DNA of 64,000 bases from Diplolepis rosae (Eukaryota > Arthropoda > Insecta > Hymenoptera > Diplolepididae). The first letter of the stretch is position 1, and the number at the start of each line of letters is the position of its first letter. The translations under genes and the position numbers were made by a program. The DNA is taken from contig JAPYXD010000728.1 in the NCBI GenBank assembly GCA_030998225.1, positions 868,001-932,000 of the forward strand. Reading direction: 5' to 3'. The notes beneath the pieces were generated by a model that saw nothing but the letters and a program-made list of their open reading frames with translations, ran no database searches and was not told the DNA's origin. Positions 11,773 through 22,637 of the stretch are shown one piece after another.

Positions 11773-12429
11773 GGTAGTTCGTTCACGAAAATTAGACCTT
11801 AAACAAAAATAGATAATTTTGCTTTCAAGAATAGCAATAATATCATTAAAGGGCTCATTTTGAAAAGAAAAAATTATTTTTCATGAAAAAAATTTGAAAC
11901 ACAAAAAAATTATTTTTGTACTAAATTTTATTTTTGCCCAAACTTATTTTCTTATCGCTTCGAGACAAATTTTTAAAAATGATGCGATTCTAATAAATCA
12001 CGGTTCATTTTTTTAGGAAAAAGATTCTCTACAACATGACCGTTTCCTATTTTTGAAATTGAATTAATTATTATTAAATACAGCAATTTGTTTATAAAAA
12101 TTTTGTTTTGAAGAATTGTTTTTTTATACAATAATTTCAGCCATTAAAGAATTCATTTTAAAAAATAGGTAGAGAATCTTTTGTCCTAAAAAACTGAACC
12201 GTGATTTACTATAATCGCATAAGTTTTAAAAATTTGGCTCCAAGCAATAAGAAAATAAGTTTGGACAAAAATAAAATTTGTTAATAAAATTATTTTTTTG
12301 TGTTTCAAATTTTGTTCATGAAAAATAATCTTTTCTCTTCCAAATTAGGCCTTCAATAATAATATTGATATTCTTGAAAGCAAAATAATCTATTATTGTC
12401 TGAGGTCTAATTTTCGTGAACGAACTACC
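11773..12429. mobile_element. TTAA-flanked GGTAGT foldback (copy 1)
   Basis: Ends are GGTAGTTCGTTCACGAAAAT and the inverse, finishing ACTACC at 12429. TTAT precedes it and TTAA follows it. The arms of about 200 bp each enclose sequence with TTCTCTACAAC and CCGTTTCC, text shared with the copies at 22882-23545 and 45711-46266. At the left border another element end (CAACTACC, 11742-11768) abuts it head to head. Confidence 0.75.
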
Positions 12430-12433
12430 TTAA

Positions 12434-13340
12434 TACAATTACTTTAATACCTAGACAAAATTTCAAGTATTTATCTTTTTAACTTTTCTCCCGAAAAATT
12501 TGAGAAAATGGTATAGCTTTTTGACCCAACAAGGTTGAAACCCCCCTCAACTTGTAACATGAATAAAATTTGGGGCAATGAATGAGCTCGATCAGCCTGA
12601 GGATTTATTTAGGCAGGCATCCTAAAATATTAAAAATGGGATAGAAATGATGAAATATCCACATCTAAAAGAAGTCCTTAAAAATCATGCCTTATCAAAG
12701 AATTCAATAATTTTTCAAAATATTTCTTTGGTATAAAATAATTGAAAATAATTTTTTGCAAAACAGGCACTAAAGTAGTACTTCGAGCCCCTGTAGAGCG
12801 GCTGTAAAGTTGTCCATTTACGACCAGCATGTTCATATTGTATCTGTTTTCTTCCTTAAGTCCTACTTTCGTTCCTTATGTCCTACTTTTGTTCCTTACG
12901 CCCTCTGCACAGTTGCGAGAAATGGATTATATTTTCCCTCCAACCAACTGCAGCATTTTTATGATTGTTAAAATGTTCCCACTATTTGGAACTGTACAAT
13001 TTCTTCTGGAACTAATTTTGCCTCTGCGTTAAGCATACGAGAAATTTGATTTATTTACAAAATACCATAATAATCGATTATTTTTCTGATAAAAAATGTA
13101 GAAAGGTTGTTGTCAAAAAATTCTGACATTTGGTCAGTCAATAAATAAAAAAGATAATTTAGAATTACCTAAAAAGAAGTTTTTTAGTGACAAATTACTA
13201 AATATCGCAAAAATTGTACCTAAAATTTTTTAAACTTGAAGAAAAAACATTTTACATTCCAGAAAAATATTTAATTAATCTAATCAAAGTTTATACTTTT
13301 CCATACATTATTAAATTCAATCAAATTTGTTTCATACGAT
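12434..13340. other. Non-coding DNA
   Basis: No gene or mobile-element ends are recognised. The open frame at 12829-13032 begins with a duplicated phrase (CCTACTTTCGTTCCTTATGT) and looks like chance. Confidence 0.4.
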
Positions 13341-13432
13341 TCGGGGGGCTCAGCCCCCCGAACCCCCCGCAGGGGCTTCGCCCCCTGCACCCCCACCGGG
13401 GCTCCGCCCCTGGGCCCCACCCCCCTAAAGCC
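13341..13432. repeat. GC-rich run of small hairpins
   Basis: Successive short inverted repeats are visible: CGGGGGGCTCAGCCCCCCG, then GCAGGGGCTTCGCCCCCTGC, then CCGGGGCTCCGCCCCTGG. Each is a 7-8 bp stem with a 3-4 base loop. The block is about 80 percent G+C within DNA of about 30 percent G+C. It is inside an open frame (13214-13693) whose translation is proline-rich and not convincing as protein. Confidence 0.85.
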
Positions 13433-14255
13433 CTTTCCACCACCTTCGTATCATATTTATCAATATTATTGTTACAACATGTTCCTATTCCAGCACCGAG
13501 TCATAATTGGACGCTCTCAATACCATTCTACAGACACTCGAAATACTTCTTTAGGACGTATTTTGCAAAAAATATCGTGTGTACCACGGAGGTTGGTCAT
13601 TTTGGGACTCGACCGATGTATTCAGTCCTCGTCTCCTCACACATATTCAAATCTCACACGTATACATATGTTACATATGTAATCTTACTGTGACATATGT
13701 GTCACAGTTCTGTAGATAGACTTTTCGATTCTTTTTCCATTCCTACAAGTAAGAATATTACTTGCAGAACACTGTTTATGTTTTACATTGTCGTATTAAC
13801 AATATTATAGCTAAATAAACTTCATATTTTTTGAAATCAATTAACCACAAAATATCATAAGGCGTTAAAAAAAAGTTTTATAGATACTTTATAGATTACT
13901 CTTATTATCCCAAATATAATTTGAAATGTCTTCGGACAAAAGATTCTTATTCTCCTGAGTGATTTAAAATGCAATGAAAGTACTTTGATATTTATTTTAT
14001 GAACAATATTAAATTAGTTCCATTATATTTTTTTATTTTGCACTACAAAATTAATTAAAAATCATTTTGAATGTTCAAAAACTATTCAAATTTAATTGTA
14101 GAGAATGTTTCCAGTAGATACATTGTCGAAATAAATTATTCTATAAACAATTTTATTTACATTGAGAACAGAAGTAAACCCTCTTTCAACTGACAGTTGT
14201 AATAGTATATATACACTGTTAAGAAATAAAATAAAAGTAGTAAGTTTTGAGATTA
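13433..14255. other. Non-coding DNA
   Basis: Nothing assignable. Small palindromes lie at 13669-13682 (TTACATATGTAA) and 13690-13707 (TGTGACATATGTGTCACA). Confidence 0.4.
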
Positions 14256-14788
14256 CACTCGAGATTCCCTATAACGAGATTCTCTGTAACAAGGCCTCCC
14301 TTTTACGAGCGCGTCACGCCTCCCTATAACGAGCAGACGATCGACCTCTCTTCCCCCACTACTACGGAATGAAGCGCGCTCGAATTTGAAACGTATTTTT
14401 GGCAAATTTCCCAATTTTTCATCCCGTTTTCCAAATTTGTCAAAATTTCCATTTTTTCACTCATTGTCAAGACTTTTCTTTTTTTCTAAAAATATTAAAA
14501 AATGCACCTGATAAGCATAAATATTTTAATTATTATATTTTTAGTATTTTTAGTACATACCGTCAAATAAGTTAATTCCATGTTCATTACTCACAGAAAT
14601 CTTTTTTATGCGCTTTTAACTATGTAAATAAATTATTCACATAGCCTCACTGACAGACTGACTGCGCGCATTATATAATGCGCATAACAGCGCGTAGCAA
14701 CAAGTAGGATATGGAGGGGATCCCTCTCGCGCTCGTTGCAGAGACGTCTCCGATACTCGAGCTTCTCGTTATAGGGAATCTCGAGTGA
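14256..14788. mobile_element. 530-bp TIR element
   Basis: Inverted ends CACTCGAGATTCCCTATAAC at 14256 and the inverse at 14766-14788 frame GC-richer DNA. A further internal copy of the end motif (CTCCCTATAACGAG) is at about 14311-14324. No transposase is visible, and no convincing target duplication. Confidence 0.7.
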
Positions 14789-15444
14789 ATATGTGGATAA
14801 AGTCTGAACACTTACCTTCAATACAAGGTTCTCCAAATAGTAAAACTGATTTTCATTAATGAAGTATTATTCCGTTAAATAATTTCTTTTATACTAACCT
14901 TTTTCACAAATTAATTGCTTACATAATACTTGAAATACGTGCAAACCAAGTTTTATTGTATCGGTTGCGCATGGAAACCGTACATTGTATGTTACGGTAA
15001 CATACATTTTTAGAATTTAGAACACAATTTCTTGCATTTTATGTCACAAATCTATAATTTTATACAAGAATTAGTGAATTTATGTTACAGTGTCGTAAAT
15101 TTATGCCACAATCTCCAAATTTCATCAAAAATCTAGTAAATTTACTACAAAAGTATCATAAATTCATGTTCTGTGACAGACATTCGTAAAATTATGTTAC
15201 TGCTGTAACTGAAAACTATTAGAAATTTATGAACTTTTTTAACAGTGTAGTAATTTAGAAATAATCGAAACTTTTTTTAGAAAGTGGCGCTTGAATTTTT
15301 ATTTTACAGTTATTGAAATACAAGTTTTGTACGCTTTATGTAGTATAACTATTGTAGTATAAATTAAAGTCTAATCAGTAATTAATTTTTAGAGGAATAG
15401 AATAATAATAATTTTTTACGAATCAATTTACGTATGACAAATAA
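14789..15444. other. Non-coding DNA downstream of the THAP pseudogene
   Basis: It holds a perfect small palindrome GTATGTTACGGTAACATAC at 14986-15004 and repeated TTATGTYACAGT-like phrases (about 15000-15250). I did not find the inverted end expected for a complete P-type element. Confidence 0.4.
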
Positions 15445-18020
15445 TTTATTGAACGATTGCTCGCATCGCCATGGATTTACTTCCGAAAGCCCTTTTTTGT
15501 GTTTTCTTTTTCTTGTTGTTTATCCGCAGACGGAAAATTGAAAATCTTTTGATAATTCTCGACCTGATGTAGTGACATTCTTTCAAAGAAGGACAAGGGA
15601 TTCGTTCGAAGACTTTCTTGAAAAATAAAACAAGATCGATTTGTGTTAAGCTGTGATGAGCTTCGAGATACGAAATGTATCGCCTAAAATCGATCTCCAT
15701 TTGTTGGAAAAACTTAAATGTTTCTTCGTTAACGAAAAATAGTGTGACATATTTGTAACACCTCTTTTTCACGAATTTTGCGTATTCTGTACGTAGACAT
15801 TCGGTCTTTGAACCTGCTGAATCCAGACAAATTGTACAATGAACATTGTATTTTGCAATTCTGGATAGTATATGTAGAGGGAAATGTTGTACAGGACATA
15901 CGTTTCCACGTGGAATATTTTCACGTCATTGGACGAAATGTCAGGAATGTCAGGTACAAATCCCTTCTCCTTTTTTGGTTTTGGTTTTTCGAAAAAATCT
16001 CCAATTACAAATCCGTCATCTTGATTATAACTGGAGTTATTAACTGACTTCATATATTTTGCGATGGTTATTATTTTCAAATTTTTCTTAAATTGCAGAG
16101 CATTCGGTATAGGCTGTTTTGCTCGGACTGAAGAAAATAAATTTTCGACAAGATCAGTATTGAATCTAGCTGTCAATACATACATGTATCCACGCTGCTC
16201 AATCTAAAAGGTACTTAATTCGATTACAGTTTTCGTGGCAATTACCACTCCCCGCTGAAATCGCTTGAAATTGCCATTTCCGACTTTCATATTTTTAAAA
16301 CAATCGATGAAGCACTCCAAGAACTCAATCGACTCAGCAAATTTTTTTTCCGAAACCCCATGGCCTTTAATTTTTCCTATAGCCACTTTCCTATGTCGTG
16401 CGTTAATTATCGTAAACCATTTTGACACGAATTCAAAGAATTTCGCCGTAGCATAATACTCCGTTTTTGAGTTTTCTTCTGCCACTCGTATTTCGGGATA
16501 GAAAATTTACAGATTTGTTTACCTTCATTTTCGCGTAGGTGCCGCTTGAAAAATCCTCCTCCGTCAATTTTGGCACGATTTTCAAAGTACACTTTTCTTG
16601 ACATTCAATTATATCCTTGACGTGATTGCAATTTACTATTGCGGATGGCAATTCGTGAGTCTTACAGAAGTTGTCCGGCAACGTAATCGTTTTATTACTC
16701 AAGAGGCCAGATTTCAGATTTTTTAGTAAATGACCTGGATCCGGTTGAAACCATAACTTGCGATTTTCATTGCAAGGATGAACTGTGCTGTTGAGTATTT
16801 CGGAGTAACTTCCGGCAGAATATGCGTGGAATGATCGCCACAAAGCCTGATTAACTGGTCCCATGTCACTTGCAAGGCAGTGAACTTTAAGACCAATTCA
16901 TGAAATAGGTGATGCTCTGTTTCCATCTAGAATATATTCCTCCTAATGTTATGACCAAACCGTGAGTTGCTTCGAGCAATTTTCCTATTAAGAATAAAAA
17001 GAAAAAAAAACATACAGATAAAACAACGTAAATGGTTACGTTCCTTTTTTCCATGTTTTATTTTTCATCCATGAAAATGTTAATGTTTACATTTTTGGTT
17101 TAAGCAGATAACGTAAACATTATCATTGCTGGTATATTCAACTATTTTTTTTATTAAAGACAATTCATTATCAATTTCAAAAGCTACTTTTAAAAAGCCG
17201 AAATATATCAATTTTAATTTTACAATTTTGTGCTCTGAATAAAAATGTAAGACATTTTACAATTTCATCGGTGATTGGTGTAGAAACTTTAAATTTCAAG
17301 AATGTCGGATTTTTTAATTCGGGCGACTTTAAAAAAAATTTTAATTCTAAAAATTATAAAAAAATTTATCCGAAATCATTTGGAAATTTAAAATTACTCG
17401 ATTAAAATATTTGTACAAATAATTAATTATTGCGACGATGCAAATTATGATATACCGTCACGTGTGGGAAACGTTGACATTCCGCAGTAAGAATTCGTCG
17501 AAGGATCCAGTTGCTTCCCCGGTGTAATTGCCATTTCATCCATCGAAAGAACACAATCCAATTGACGATTGTCTTCGAAATGGGCAGCCTTACCAGCCAA
17601 CATTTCCATGATGTCATCGTATTTCCCTTCGATGAAATCAATCTTCTGCAATGCAGCCCGCAACGTGCTTTGTGATGGAAGGGGGATGTTTTGTTTTCTT
17701 AATTCTTCATACCCGGCTGAACCGCAAGCAAACTACAATTTGAAGGATTTTTTCAAAGTATCAGCGGACCATTTCTTACCACGTGATGACGGAAGAATGA
17801 GTGCTTCTAATTGGTTTTGATTCAGCATTCGCCTTATCGATGACATAATCTTGTTCTTCGTCATATTATTTTGACATTCCCTTATATCAGAAAGTGATTT
17901 ATTTTTTATTTTCCTGCGTCGCTCGTATCTGCTTATGATTTTGTTTGCCAAATTTAATTTATGGTCTTTCGAAACAAGTTCCTCCTTATTAAGAAATTTT
18001 CTGTGAAAAAAGGAACGCTT

Positions 18021-18093
18021 GCACTCCGCTGGGTACCGAGCTCAGGTCCTTTCGATTGCCGGTCGAATGCTCTGTCATCTGAGCTACGGAGGT
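18021..18093 (-). tRNA. tRNA-Ala-like gene, inverted copy (locus A)
   Basis: Reverse-strand copy of the tRNA-like sequence described at 18355. It differs by a few substitutions (GGGTACCGAGC against GGGTATCGAGC when read on this strand). It lies in the head-to-head inverted part of the element. Confidence 0.6.
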
Positions 18094-18354
18094 TCCACAA
18101 CTTTTCTCACAGAAACTTGTTAACGCCAATCTTGGCTACGGATAAACCGGGAACTATTTTCTGATTTTTCTAAATCATTTCAGTCGATTATGTAGATCAT
18201 TAGAAGAGTGTATCACTGTATGTGATAACGGAACTCTACTATATCGACCTTATCAATCTATGATTCAGAATTAATGTAACGTCTCAGAAAATAGTTCCCG
18301 GTTTATCCGTAGCCAAGATTGGTGTTAACAAGTTTCTGTGAGAAAAGTTGTGGA

Positions 18355-18427
18355 ACCTCCGTAGCTCAGATGACAGAGCATTCGACCGGCAATCGAAAGG
18401 ACCTGGGCTCGATACCCAGCGGAGTGG
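18355..18427 (+). tRNA. tRNA-Ala(GGC)-like gene, forward copy 1 (locus A)
   Basis: A cloverleaf can be drawn: D arm GCTC/GAGC, anticodon arm TTCGA-CCGGCAA-TCGAA giving anticodon GGC, T arm CTGGG-CTCGATA-CCCAG, and two bases (TA) between acceptor and D arm. The inner five acceptor pairs (CTCCG/CGGAG) hold, but the outer two are mismatched. The A box TAGCTCAGATGA fits the pol III consensus and the B box is close to it. A T6 run follows at about 18436-18441. Eukaryotes normally read Ala codons without a GGC anticodon, and the acceptor end is poor, so I infer a tRNA-derived promoter or structural unit and not a translating tRNA. Confidence 0.7.
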
Positions 18428-18685
18428 AAGCGTTCCTTTTTTCACAGAAAATTTCTTAATAATTATGATTTAAAAAATCCCATCTAGTCTTGCGAGACGT
18501 TACATTAATTCTGAATCATAGGTTGATAAGGTCGATATAGAAGAGATCCGTTATCACATACAGTGATACACTCTTCTAATGATCGACATAATCGACGGAA
18601 ATGATTTAGAAAAATCAGAAAATAGTTCCCGGTTTATCCGTAGCCAAGATTGGTGTTAACAAGTTTCTGTGAGAAAAGTTGTGAA

Positions 18686-18758
18686 ACCTCCGTAGCTCAG
18701 ATGACAGAGCATTCGACCGGCAATCGAAAGGACCTGGGCTCGATACCCAGCGGAGTGG
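18686..18758 (+). tRNA. tRNA-Ala(GGC)-like gene, forward copy 2 (locus A)
   Basis: Lies exactly 331 bp after the previous copy and is identical to it in the tRNA part, with one visible change just upstream (GTGAAACC for GTGGAACC). Same D, anticodon and T arms, same T6 run downstream. Confidence 0.7.
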
Positions 18759-19841
18759 AAGCGTTCCTTTTTTCACAGAAAATTTCTGAATAATTATGAT
18801 TAAAAAAATTCCATCTAGTCTTGCGAGACGTTACATTAATTCTGAATCATAGGTTGATAAGGTCGATATAGTAGAGTTCCGTCATCACATACAGTGATAC
18901 ACTCTTCTAATGATCGACATAATCGACTGAAATGATTTAGAAAAATCAGAAAATCAAGTTCCTTCTTCAATTTCAAATTTACAGCAGCATTTGCAGCACG
19001 CTCTTCTTTCAATTTCTTATCTGTAGCAGCACGTTCTTCCTTTAATTTTCGATTAAACTCTTCTTGCATTTCTTTTATTTTTCGATAAAATTCCTCTAAG
19101 ATTTTTTCCGTCGTGTCAGTGTCATTAATTTTTTTAATGCCAATCCCATGTTGCATGTGAATCGGGGAAATTCGAATAAGAGGCTTTTTCATGGTTTCGG
19201 TGTTATTGATTTTTATGTCAATCCCATGTTGTTTGTCCATCGAGAAACTTCGAATTACAGGCGAACTATTTGTCGGCGGAGAACCTTCGTTATTAGACTC
19301 AGTATGATTTTCTTCGAGGTCATGGATTGTTTCAACCTAAAAAGTTATTTTACCAATTTTTTTTGTTTATCATTCAAAAATACGCAACGTGAAGCTAAAA
19401 TATCTCATGCAATTTTTTAATAATTAAAATTCACACTTACTGTTGCCTCTTCAATCGAATTCAAATGCAATATTGGGAAGGCATTGATTTTTAATCTTGT
19501 TGTCCCATTTTCGCGTGTTTTCTCGAACATATCGCTTCGAAAATGAATCTGCAATCATTTTTAAAATAACAAAAAATCTATAATTTTCATTAAAAACAAT
19601 TACGACTTACATCACAGACGTGCAATTGGAATGTAGATAACGATGTTGTCATTCCAATGCTTTCTTTCCATTTTTTATTTCTTTCCGCATCCCTTGGGAA
19701 GCGCCTCAAAATAATTCCTTGCCCATATTTTGTCTGACAACCCTTCACTGAGCAGTATTTCGGCATTGCGAATATAAACCTTTTTAGAAAGGTTGAATAA
19801 TCGGAAATTTTTGTAATAAAAATATGAATTACGCATTTCAT

Positions 19842-21526
19842 GATGCTTTCGTAACTATTGAGGTTATGATTTCCGTTATCAAGCTGACTATCGAAAAATT
19901 CTTTGTCGATGAAATATTTTCATTGAACGTTTTAAAATTTGACTTACCTTTTCTCAAGTATTACTTTCTTGCAATTTCCCTGGTATATTCTTCGTAAACA
20001 ATTACGGACACATTCTTCGAGTGTCAGAATCAAACACTCTAACCACAGCTACTCACACGGATTAACGCACACACGTTCAGTGGTCGCCATCTTGGGTACA
20101 GATCGGCAGACTCTATTTTTCTAGGGACTCTAATTTTCACTTTTTTAAGTACCCTCCTAAAATACATGGTAGTGGCCGCACTGTGTAATGGAATAAGAGA
20201 ATTTCACAAAAGTGGGCTGATAAACGCGCCCTCTGAACGCGTTGCGCAAAAGGTGTACTTTTCACTTCGGTAAATAATGAATGTTAGAAAATCCAGAAAT
20301 GATTTACCATCAGAATTTCTATGGAGGGGCAGCGGCGCGCGATGCCCTTGTTTCTTCCTCGTCGCTCTTGCACGCGGGAACGACTCGTCCCACTTCTCCT
20401 TATTTCAGCGCCTCTGCTGGACGGAATCTGACTTGTTTTCTGGTTTTTTCTGTTTTCACACATAACCACCAATTTGAATGTTGACACGGTTGACACTTTC
20501 GTGGGTTTTCGGTCCATTTTATTTGAAAAGTCGTAGAGAATGAAGTGTTTTATTTACGGCTGTGACTACCACTGATTTAAAATTTAATTTTCGGAAAAAT
20601 GGGGGAAAAAGCCACTTTTTTCGTGCACCAAGAACGGCAAGTAATCCCAACCTGAGTTGCAATATTTGTAACTATAACTTTATTGTAACTGTAATCTTTG
20701 ATGCTGATTTTATCTAACTTTTATTGAAATTAAATTTCTAATTAAGTAGTTCAACATGTATTTAATGAATAACATTCCCTTATTTTCGTGTAGTATAAAG
20801 TATGTATTCCCCATTTATTGAAAAACATTGTTTATAAATAAAACTTATTTTAAAATATTTCTTTGACAGGAAGAGAAGTTCCAAATTTGGAAGAATGCAA
20901 TATCTGAATCTGCGTGTAAATTTCATGCAGTGATTCTTGAAAACTTTTAAATATCTGATCCTTTATGCATTTACTGCTCCTGTTACGTTTTTCCAATTTC
21001 GTACTCATATCTGCAAATTAAAAGCATGCAAATAAATTTAACATTAATTTTTATAATCTACTGAATCTCCGAGACCAATATATTTTAAAATCTATTGTAA
21101 GAACATGCATTTTATGTATGTTTTAACCAATTGAATTTAAAAATAATATTAAAAATTAAAAACAAAAATAACTTTTTGAATCAAACGCATTTTACATAAC
21201 TATCGACCGCATTTATAACCAAACATATGTAAATTTTAAAGGCAGCTAGTTACTTTATTTTTCGATTTTTTACACTTTCACTATTTCTTTCTTTTCTTTC
21301 TTATTTAATTGTTATCCTCTTTATCTTATTCTATTCAGTAATAAAGAAATTCATAACCTCACTCTGTCACGCGAACGTTTGCTATTAATTGCTATTAATG
21401 CGCAGTGCGGCCACAGTGGCGCTGGAGTTCGATTCAGCAAAATTATTCTATTTCCCGACTCCACGAATTATTCCGGAAAACCCCGACGTGACCAATGACT
21501 TTGATATGTCTCCTTATAGGCACCGT
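19842..21526. other. Mixed non-coding DNA upstream of the THAP pseudogene
   Basis: At 20132-20188 there is a ~55-bp block that recurs upstream of the galactosyltransferase exon (47633-47690). At 20320-20430 there is a diverged copy of the FB1 subterminal region (CTCGTCGCTCTTGCACGCGG). At 21404-21421 there is a GGCCACAGTGGCGCTG motif. No coding region is supported. Confidence 0.5.
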
Positions 21527-22633
21527 TGTAACGAGCGACTATAGGGTCTCGCTCGAAGTCGATTAATTTAATCGAATGTTCGATACTAGCTCGCGGTATT
21601 TTCAATTTCAAACAAAAACATAGTTTAATTCAGGAAATTCCCATCTTACTTAAAGAAATTATTCTCCCACGCTGTGCAGCTGAAAATCATAAAAGACCTT
21701 GGGAAAAGCGTACAAATTCTTTAGCTAGATTTACTATCTTTAAATAATAAACCTAAGATTATTCTGCGAGTGTTCAACATATGTACTTGTCGAGAAACTC
21801 GACATTGTAAATTAGTTTTAAGATTTCTCTGTAAGTTATATATCACTTCTATGTATACTAGTTTTAAGGATACGAAAGGTTAAGTCTGGACGTTAGAATT
21901 TAAATAAACTAAGTTTAAGATAGAGCTAGGGATTTATAGAGGTAACATGCATTTCTATTTTAGATAGGCAAAAACTAAACCGAATGGCCAGGCAAATAGG
22001 TATTGAAACTATTTATTCACGTAGACCTAAAAGATTTAAAATAGGATGTCTGGTCGCCAGAAGGAAGTAAGAAGTAATCCTTTAAGATTTACTGCTTTAC
22101 TGCCTTCTTTTGCGCTTTCACTGCAAGCGCCATAAAAAACTTGCAGCTGAGGCTAGAGGCTAGGACTGGGGTTTCCCGAGTCGGACTTCTTCGGACTCAG
22201 ATTCTCGCGGTCGAGCTTCTTCGGGAAGTTGGGGCTGGGCCTAGCGAGGGCCAGCGTGTGAAATTGAGAGAGAGGGGATGCGTGGGGGAGAGCTGTGAAG
22301 AGGATGCATGAGTTTTGTAGAGTGCAAGTATGACAGTTTCAGTTTTGATTTGGACACGTTCAAATAGTCTACAAGTTTACTCGTCGAACTTGTAGAATCG
22401 TAGTATTTTTATCCGTAAGGTCCATATAGTAATAATTAGGCGTCACTGTTAGTCCAGACTTAACAGTTTTGAAATACATTAACATTTATTAATTAAACTT
22501 CCATTTACCGAGATTCGTGTGTTTATTTTCATTTCCGGATTCAAACTTTCCCGGTTCCTTTCAAGGATTTACACCGAGAAAGAACCAACCAATCACCTTC
22601 GCCGCGGAACACGGATTATCGTTGTTCGTAACA
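21527..22633 (+). repeat. Solo LTR, about 1.1 kb
   Basis: Starts TGTAACGAGC and ends TTCGTAACA, with 4-bp direct repeats CCGT on both sides (21523-21526 and 22634-22637). These features are those of a gypsy-type LTR. There are no internal genes or second LTR, so LTR-LTR recombination removed the body. The sequence differs from the LTR at 34494, so it is another family. The orientation is arbitrary. Confidence 0.75.
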
Positions 22634-22637
22634 CCGT

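Larger units (their letters stand above)
17984..18954 (+). mobile_element. tRNA-bearing tandem element, locus A (331-bp unit)
   Basis: Two forward units of exactly 331 bp start at 18285 and 18616 (CAGAAAATAGTTCCC) and are followed by the first bases of a third at 18947. To their left, 17984-18284 is an inverted copy of 0.9 unit, head to head with them. Each unit carries one tRNA-like gene. The whole insert is bounded by CAAGTTCCT (17975-17983 and 18955-18963). Removing it with one repeat puts the reading frame of the host transposase back in register across the codons for KKEL, which confirms the borders. No protein is encoded. Mechanism unknown. Confidence 0.88.
15446..19766 (-). pseudogene. 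P-element-like (THAP domain) transposase pseudogene
   Basis: The gene starts at the ATG at 19764-19766 (MPKYCSVKGC). Exon 1 (19611-19766), exon 2 (19441-19548) and the start of exon 3 (19336 downward) have good GT-AG borders. Exons 1 and 2 make a THAP zinc-binding domain of C2CH type: CSVKGC, then CD.HF across the splice, then NAFPIL in place of AVPTIF. Exon 3 codes a coiled coil (about 18960-19120, EEFNRKLKEERAATDKKL). It then continues past the insert at 17984-18954 into the catalytic part: SMDEMAI at about 17530, the SDMGPVN region at about 16860, PGHLLKNLK at about 16735 and LVENLFSSVRAKQPIPNALQ at about 16130. In known P-type transposases these regions belong to the RNase H-like and GTP-binding domains. 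A stop follows SFKL at 17733, and frames shift near 16900 and 15770, so it is dead. AATAAA overlaps the last stop codon. Confidence 0.88.

Noticed and set aside
13214..13693. 159-codon frame with proline-rich centre
   Set aside because: The proline-rich part is the GC hairpin block, and the rest has no protein-like features.
18355..18427. Functional cytosolic tRNA-Ala
   Set aside because: The outer acceptor pairs do not form, the GGC anticodon is not normal for eukaryotic Ala, and all copies sit in a mobile tandem unit.
17984..18954. Hammerhead ribozyme retrozyme
   Set aside because: Tandem units of this size suggested it, but I did not find the CTGATGA...GAAA core in either the 331- or the 396-bp unit.
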